From contig CALBGF010000239.1 of assembly GCA_937893635.1 (NCBI GenBank), positions 1 through 10,417 on the forward strand: a DNA stretch of 10,417 bases, given 5' to 3'. The stretch is from an uncultured Mollicutes bacterium (GTDB lineage Bacteria; Bacillota_I; Bacilli_A; RFN20; CAG-826). Made by a program: the position numbers and the translations under genes. The notes beneath the pieces were generated by a model. It searched no databases, was not told where the DNA came from, and worked only from the letters and a program-made list of their open reading frames with translations. Shown here one piece after another: positions 6,316 through 10,417 of the stretch. Position 1 is the stretch's first letter. Each line of letters starts with the position of its first letter.

Positions 6316-8166
6316 TTAATCTAGATTATTAACTTCTTGGTCTTGATATTGAAGACGATACAGATTGTAATAATATCCATGATTTTTGAGTAATGTTTGA
6401 TGATTACCTTGTTCCACAATTTTACCATTTTGTAAGCAAATAATATTATCAGCATGTTGAATTGTAGATAATCGGTGAGCAACAATTAACATTGTGCCAA
6501 TATTCATCATTTTTAATAAAGAATCTTGAATGATTTTTTCAGTTTCAGTATCAATATTAGCGGTAGCTTCATCTAATATTAATATTTGTGGCTTATGTAC
6601 GACTGTACGAGCAAAACTTAACAATTGTCTTTGTCCACTAGAGAAGTTACTTCCACCTTCATTTACTTCGGTATCTAAGCCTAATTCTTGTTTGTTAATA
6701 AATGAATCAGCGTTAACATATTTACAAGCTTCAATAATTGCTTCATCACTGATCTCATCATCTCTTAAACTAATGTTAGATTTAATAGTTCCAGAAAATA
6801 AGAAGACATCTTGAAGCATTTGCCCAATGCCTTTCCTTAGTGATTTAATCTTAATATCTTTGATATCATGTCCATCGATTAAGATTTGTCCCTTTTGAAT
6901 ATCATAATTTCTTACAATTAATTGTAAAATAGTAGTTTTTCCCGCTCCAGTAGCGCCTACAAAAGCAACAACTTGTTTTGGAAGGATATGGAAAGAAACA
7001 TCTTTTAGTACCCATTCATTTTCTTTATAAGCAAACCAAACATTTTTAAATTCAATATCACCATTAAAATGCTCAATTTCAATAGCGTCTTCTTTATCCA
7101 TAAAATTTGGCTTAGTTTCTAATAAGTTATATAGTCTTTCACAAGAAGTAAATGCTTTTTGTAGGGCATTTAGTTGATCAGCAAGGTTTTGAATTGGATT
7201 AAAGAATTTACTTACTAATGAGTAGAATATTTGAATAACACCAATCGTGGATAAGCCAATAAAACTTAAAGACACAACACCATATTCTAAACAGAAATAA
7301 ACGCCAAATCCTAACACTAACGCTAAAGCAACATAATAAACTAAAGTGACAAAAGGACGATAAGCCGCGAATATCTTAATATCTGTTTTTCTGTTTTTAA
7401 TAATTTCATCATTTAATCGTTCAAATTCCGTTTCTTTTTGCTCTTCTTGATTAAATATTTGGGTAATTTTCATACCCGCAATATTCTCATTTAAGAAAGC
7501 ATTCATTACAGAAAATGAATGTCTTACTTTACGATAATTCGCTCTTGATTTGTTTCTAAATATCCAGCTAGAAATTAATATAATTGGCATAAATGCCACT
7601 AAGATTAAAGATACACGCCAGTCAATAGCAAACATTACCACAGTTACACCTATTAAGGTTAAAATGTTTTTAATTAAATTAACAATTGTATTAGTAAATA
7701 AATCTGATAATTGGTTAGTATCAGAAGCAACACGTGTTACTAAACTACCAACTGGAATATCATTAATTTGGGCAATTGACATATTATCAATATGTTCAAA
7801 GACAATCATACGCATGTTATAAATGATTTCTTGTCCAATGCGCTGAAGGGCCATTGTGGTAATATAAACAAATATATTATTCATAACTGTGACTATTAAA
7901 GCTGTAATACAAAGCGCAAATGTCATATACATATCACTTAGTTTTAATAAATCAGGAGTATCAATGAATTTTTCAACAATTACACCAAGTTGAGAAGTAA
8001 TAGTGCCAGGCAAAACAGAAGAAGTTAAATCTAAAGCAATCATTAATAACATTAATAATAAGACACCCACTAGTTTCCAAGCATAAGGTTTAACATATGG
8101 CCAAGTCTTTTTAATAATCTCTAAATCTGACATTTTGCGGTCGTTTTTTTCATAAATGTGTGCCAT
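6316..8166 (-). CDS. ABC exporter half-transporter, subunit with the catalytic Walker B
   Basis: The 616-residue protein has the usual layout of a half-size exporter. A six-helix membrane domain covers about residues 30-335 and an ATPase domain about 370-600. Walker A is GATGAGKTT (404-412), the Q-loop Gln is 452, Walker B is ILILDEA with the catalytic Glu533, and the switch histidine is His564 in IVAHRLSTI. The signature motif is FSSGQ (508-512), not LSGGQ. Canonical Walker B and His with an altered signature is the pattern of one partner in asymmetric heterodimeric exporters (LmrD, BmrD, TM288 type). No C39 peptidase domain is present, so it is not a bacteriocin-processing exporter. The gene starts one base after the stop of the partner gene, and its GGAGG (8176-8180) lies in the end of that gene, so translation is coupled. 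The substrate is unknown; drug or lipid export is usual in the family. Confidence 0.93.
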   Translation of the reverse strand: MAHIYEKNDRKMSDLEIIKKTWPYVKPYAWKLVGVLLLMLLMIALDLTSSVLPGTITSQLGVIVEKFIDTPDLLKLSDMYMTFALCITALIVTVMNNIFVYITTMALQRIGQEIIYNMRMIVFEHIDNMSIAQINDIPVGSLVTRVASDTNQLSDLFTNTIVNLIKNILTLIGVTVVMFAIDWRVSLILVAFMPIILISSWIFRNKSRANYRKVRHSFSVMNAFLNENIAGMKITQIFNQEEQKETEFERLNDEIIKNRKTDIKIFAAYRPFVTLVYYVALALVLGFGVYFCLEYGVVSLSFIGLSTIGVIQIFYSLVSKFFNPIQNLADQLNALQKAFTSCERLYNLLETKPNFMDKEDAIEIEHFNGDIEFKNVWFAYKENEWVLKDVSFHILPKQVVAFVGATGAGKTTILQLIVRNYDIQKGQILIDGHDIKDIKIKSLRKGIGQMLQDVFLFSGTIKSNISLRDDEISDEAIIEACKYVNADSFINKQELGLDTEVNEGGSNFSSGQRQLLSFARTVVHKPQILILDEATANIDTETEKIIQDSLLKMMNIGTMLIVAHRLSTIQHADNIICLQNGKIVEQGNHQTLLKNHGYYYNLYRLQYQDQEVNNLD

Positions 8167-8167
8167 A

Positions 8168-9967
8168 TTATTTTTCCTCCATTTCTTTTTCTAAAAGTTG
8201 GAGTTCAACCATTCTTGCGTATATTTTAGATTTTGCTAAACATTCTTCATGTGTTCCGAAAGCATCAACTTGTCCATCACGTAAAACTAATATTTTATCT
8301 AAGTGTTGAACAGTAGAAACTCTTGAAGCAATGATAAGAGTTGTTTTGCCTTTTCTAATATTTTTAATATTTGATAATATTGTTTCTTCTGTTTTAATGT
8401 CAACTGCACTGACGGAGTCATCAAGAATTAATATTTTAGGATCTTTTACAATTGCACGTGATATGGAAATTCTTTGTTTTTGTCCGCCAGAAAGAGAAAC
8501 ACCTTTTTCACCAATTAGTGTTTCATATTTATCTTTAAATCCTTCAATGTTATCATCGACTGACGAGAATTTAGCGGCTTCTTTAACTTCAGTAATTGAC
8601 ATATTTTCATTAGAAAATGCAATATTATTTTTAATGGTATCCGAGAATAAGAAGTTATCTTGAGGACAATAACCGATGTTTTCTCTAATCTCTTTTATTG
8701 GTAAATGCATGATATCAATGTCATCAATAAATAATGTACCTTCATCAACATTATATAATCTAAATAACATATTAACTAATGTGGATTTACCTGATCCTAT
8801 TTTACCCACTATACCAACAGTTTCTCCCGCATTAATTTTAAGAGAAATATCTTTTAAGATTAAAGTACTAGGGTCATCAGGATAAGCAAAGTTAAAATGT
8901 TTAAACTCAATTTTACCTTGATAATTAGTATGAGTTATTACATCTAAATCTTTAATTTCAATTTCTTCATCTAATAATGTAGAAATACGCTTAAGTGATG
9001 CTTTAGCGCGTGCGATTAAGTTAATTGTTCCCGCTAGAGCAAATACTGGCCAAATGATTGTATCAGCTAAGCCAATAAATGTAATTAATTGGCCTACGGA
9101 AATACCTACTTTAGGATCTCCGCCACTTTTAATATGAAGATAAACTAAATAAGATCCACCAAGTAATATTAAACCAAAGACAAAATAAATTAATATTTCA
9201 AATACTACATCTAAAATAGCGCTTGTTTTAGCAAATTCAATATTTGTATCTTGATTGCTTTTAGCAACTTTAGAAAATTGTTTTAATTCTTTTCTTTCTT
9301 TTACGAATGCTTTGATAACACGAATTCCAGTAAAGTTTTCTTGTGCAAAATCAGATAAATCTTCAAATGCTTTTTGTCTTTTGCCCCATTTTGCTTCCAT
9401 AATTCGGTCAATAGTAACAGCAAAGACACATAGAATGACTAAAGGTATAAGCAAGATAAGTGTTAATACCCAATCAATTAAAAACATTCCAACAAGAGAG
9501 ATAATTAATAAGAATATACCATCCACTAATTGGACAATACCAAAGCCAAATGCTTCTTCAATAGTTTCTAAGTCATTAGAAAAATATGATAAAATTGCAC
9601 CTGTTTTATTTGCTTTATAATATCTTTGCGATAGTTCTTCACATTTTTCAAACATATCTTTTCTTAAATCAGCTTGAACTTTAACTGATTCGCCGAATAT
9701 CAATATTCTCCAGCAATATCTTCCAATAAACATACCTATGCCGATTAAGAAAATCAACAAAATATCTTTAATTAAATTTGCATAGTTACTTTCAATACCA
9801 AATATAGTTCCAGCGAGATTCTTATCAATAACATTATCAGCGATGTTACCGCTAAGTTTAGGAATAAATACTTGTATAACGTCGACAAAAATTAAAAATA
9901 ATATGCCAAAGAAGAAGTACCAAAAATACTTTTTATAAAATTTATTAACATGTTTTCCGAATACCAT
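8168..9967 (-). CDS. ABC exporter half-transporter, subunit with the degenerate ATP site
   Basis: The 599-residue protein has six membrane helices (about residues 15-320) and an ATPase domain (about 350-590). Walker A is GKIGSGKST (388-396), the Q-loop Gln is 436 and the signature is a canonical LSGGQ (492-496). Walker B is ILILDDS, with Asp517 where the catalytic glutamate should be, and the switch histidine is replaced by Ser548 in IIASRVSTV. These losses match the altered signature of the partner subunit: both fall in the same composite ATP site, leaving one site intact. This is the arrangement of LmrC/BmrC/TM287-type subunits. AAGGAGG lies nine bases before ATG. It is the first gene of the exporter operon. 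The substrate cannot be read from the sequence; multidrug export is the commonest role of the family. Confidence 0.93.
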   Translation of the reverse strand: MVFGKHVNKFYKKYFWYFFFGILFLIFVDVIQVFIPKLSGNIADNVIDKNLAGTIFGIESNYANLIKDILLIFLIGIGMFIGRYCWRILIFGESVKVQADLRKDMFEKCEELSQRYYKANKTGAILSYFSNDLETIEEAFGFGIVQLVDGIFLLIISLVGMFLIDWVLTLILLIPLVILCVFAVTIDRIMEAKWGKRQKAFEDLSDFAQENFTGIRVIKAFVKERKELKQFSKVAKSNQDTNIEFAKTSAILDVVFEILIYFVFGLILLGGSYLVYLHIKSGGDPKVGISVGQLITFIGLADTIIWPVFALAGTINLIARAKASLKRISTLLDEEIEIKDLDVITHTNYQGKIEFKHFNFAYPDDPSTLILKDISLKINAGETVGIVGKIGSGKSTLVNMLFRLYNVDEGTLFIDDIDIMHLPIKEIRENIGYCPQDNFLFSDTIKNNIAFSNENMSITEVKEAAKFSSVDDNIEGFKDKYETLIGEKGVSLSGGQKQRISISRAIVKDPKILILDDSVSAVDIKTEETILSNIKNIRKGKTTLIIASRVSTVQHLDKILVLRDGQVDAFGTHEECLAKSKIYARMVELQLLEKEMEEK

Positions 9968-9994
9968 TATTTTTGACCTCCTTATTTATATTCT

Positions 9995-10008
9995 TTTTAA
10001 TATTAAAA
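9995..10008. repeat. 14-bp AT palindrome upstream of the exporter operon
   Basis: TTTTAATATTAAAA is a perfect dyad 28 bases before the exporter start codon, in the expected leader. It is one of three AT-only dyads in this gap and could be chance in such AT-rich DNA. Confidence 0.3.
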
Positions 10009-10010
10009 CT

Positions 10011-10016
10011 AATATA
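10011..10016 (-). promoter_or_regulatory. Possible -10 of the exporter operon
   Basis: TATATT on the minus strand is a good -10 hexamer about 44 bases before the exporter start. No convincing -35 lies 16-18 bases upstream, where a dyad (10017-10040) sits instead. The promoter would thus need an activator or be misplaced by me. Confidence 0.3.
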
Positions 10017-10040
10017 CTCTTAAAATAGTTATTTTAAAAG
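10017..10040. repeat. 24-bp imperfect palindrome, candidate operator of the exporter operon
   Basis: The arms TTAAAATA and TATTTTAA are separated by GT, and extend to 11 bases each with a single mismatch. The element abuts the possible -10 and covers the -35 region. This is the placement of MarR- or TetR-type operators in drug-exporter promoters, but no such regulator gene is in the window. Confidence 0.4.
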
Positions 10041-10069
10041 AAAAACAAGTTTTTATAAAAAGAAAGTGC

Positions 10070-10090
10070 TTAAATATTGATAATATTTAA
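10070..10090. repeat. 21-bp inverted repeat in the divergent gap
   Basis: TTAAATATT and AATATTTAA are perfect 9-base arms around a 3-base loop. It lies between the exporter operon and the divergent ATPase gene and shares TTAA ends with the dyad at 10017-10040. Confidence 0.4.
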
Positions 10091-10110
10091 AGTTCAAACG
10101 CCAAATAAGT

Positions 10111-10153
10111 TGTAAAAAAATAGCGTCGTTAACAAATATATGTGTAAAAAAAT
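10111..10153. repeat. 11-bp direct repeat, copies 32 bases apart
   Basis: TGTAAAAAAAT occurs at 10111-10121 and 10143-10153, start to start 32 bases, about three helical turns. The second copy overlaps an inverted repeat, GTGTAA (10142-10147) and TTACAC (10153-10158). The pair lies just upstream of the ATPase gene promoter. Confidence 0.4.
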
Positions 10154-10165
10154 TACACCTTAATG

Positions 10166-10193
10166 TTTACATTTGCTGTTTTCCGTATATACT
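10166..10193 (+). promoter_or_regulatory. Promoter of the AAA-type ATPase gene
   Basis: TTTACA (10166-10171) and TATACT (10188-10193) are separated by 16 bases. Transcription would start near 10200, leaving a leader of only about 16 bases that holds just the ribosome binding site GGAGGG (10204-10209). Confidence 0.7.
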
Positions 10194-10215
10194 ATTAATA
10201 GGTGGAGGGATAATT

Positions 10216-10417
10216 ATGTTAACAAAAGTTAGATTTAAAAATTTTAAATCATTCGTTAATGAAACAATTATAAATCTAGAACCAACTAAATCAGAAATTT
10301 TAAAAGACACCAATACATATAATGATGTTTTAAAGGGATGCTGTTTTTATGGATCTAATGCATCTGGTAAAACAAATGCATTGAATGCAATTACTTTATT
10401 ATTGGACATGTTGTTTA
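10216..10417 (+). CDS. AAA-type ATPase, N-terminal fragment (OLD/RloA-like)
   Basis: Only the first 67 residues lie in the window; the gene continues past the right edge. They begin MLTKVRFKNFKSF, the first strand typical of RecF/SMC/OLD-like ATPases. A Walker A motif GSNASGKT follows at residues 46-53, then ALNAITLLLDMLF. The phrase EILKDTNTYNDVLKGC and the Walker A context resemble AAA_15/AAA_21-type ATPases, some of which pair with RloB- or TOPRIM-type partners in phage defence or abortive infection. That role is a guess until the rest of the gene and its neighbour are seen. GGAGGG sits six bases before ATG. The gene is the only plus-strand gene and diverges from the exporter operon across a 248-base gap. 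Confidence 0.8.
   Translation, partial: MLTKVRFKNFKSFVNETIINLEPTKSEILKDTNTYNDVLKGCCFYGSNASGKTNALNAITLLLDMLF

Noticed and set aside
1..10417. tRNA, rRNA, CRISPR arrays, insertion sequences or attachment sites
   Set aside because: No transposase, CRISPR-like repeat series, terminal inverted repeats or tRNA-like cloverleaf was noticed; nearly all of the window is accounted for by genes and three short gaps.

Overview
The window looks like chromosomal DNA from a low-GC Gram-positive bacterium (Bacillota). It is strongly AT-rich, with AGGAGG-type ribosome binding sites and genes packed into short operons. It carries an AgrC-like GHKL kinase with a LytTR regulator, and a secreted protein with the YGxxA-type helical motif often seen in gut Firmicutes and Erysipelotrichia/RF39-like bacteria. 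UGA is used as a stop (the response regulator ends in TGA) and tryptophan is encoded by TGG, so this is not a Mycoplasma-type code. I cannot name the species.

All genes but the last lie on the minus strand, so they are read from right to left. From the right edge: a truncated plus-strand AAA-type ATPase gene (10216 to the edge) diverges from a two-gene operon encoding a heterodimeric ABC exporter (9967-8168, then 8166-6316). Next come a LytTR response regulator and an AgrC-like sensor kinase (6072-5332, then 5319-3985), closed by a rho-independent terminator at 3927-3955. The third minus-strand operon has its own promoter near 3807-3834, overlapped by a CcpA-type cre-like site. It encodes a 50-residue acidic peptide (3750-3598), a 660-residue secreted repeat protein (3573-1591) and a membrane-anchored glycoside hydrolase family 3 protein (1562 to the left edge).

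The third operon reads as a carbon-regulated surface module: a glucosidase-type enzyme, a large exported protein and a small peptide of unknown role. The regulator/kinase pair next to it is of the peptide-sensing type but has no agrB/agrD partner in view. No strong terminator separates the exporter operon from the two-component operon, so these may be partly co-transcribed. The exporter subunits have complementary degenerate ATP-site residues, the hallmark of asymmetric exporters such as BmrCD, LmrCD and TM287/288. The gaps between the transcription units hold several AT-rich palindromes that could be operators. A functional link between peptide, kinase and exporter is only an inference from position.
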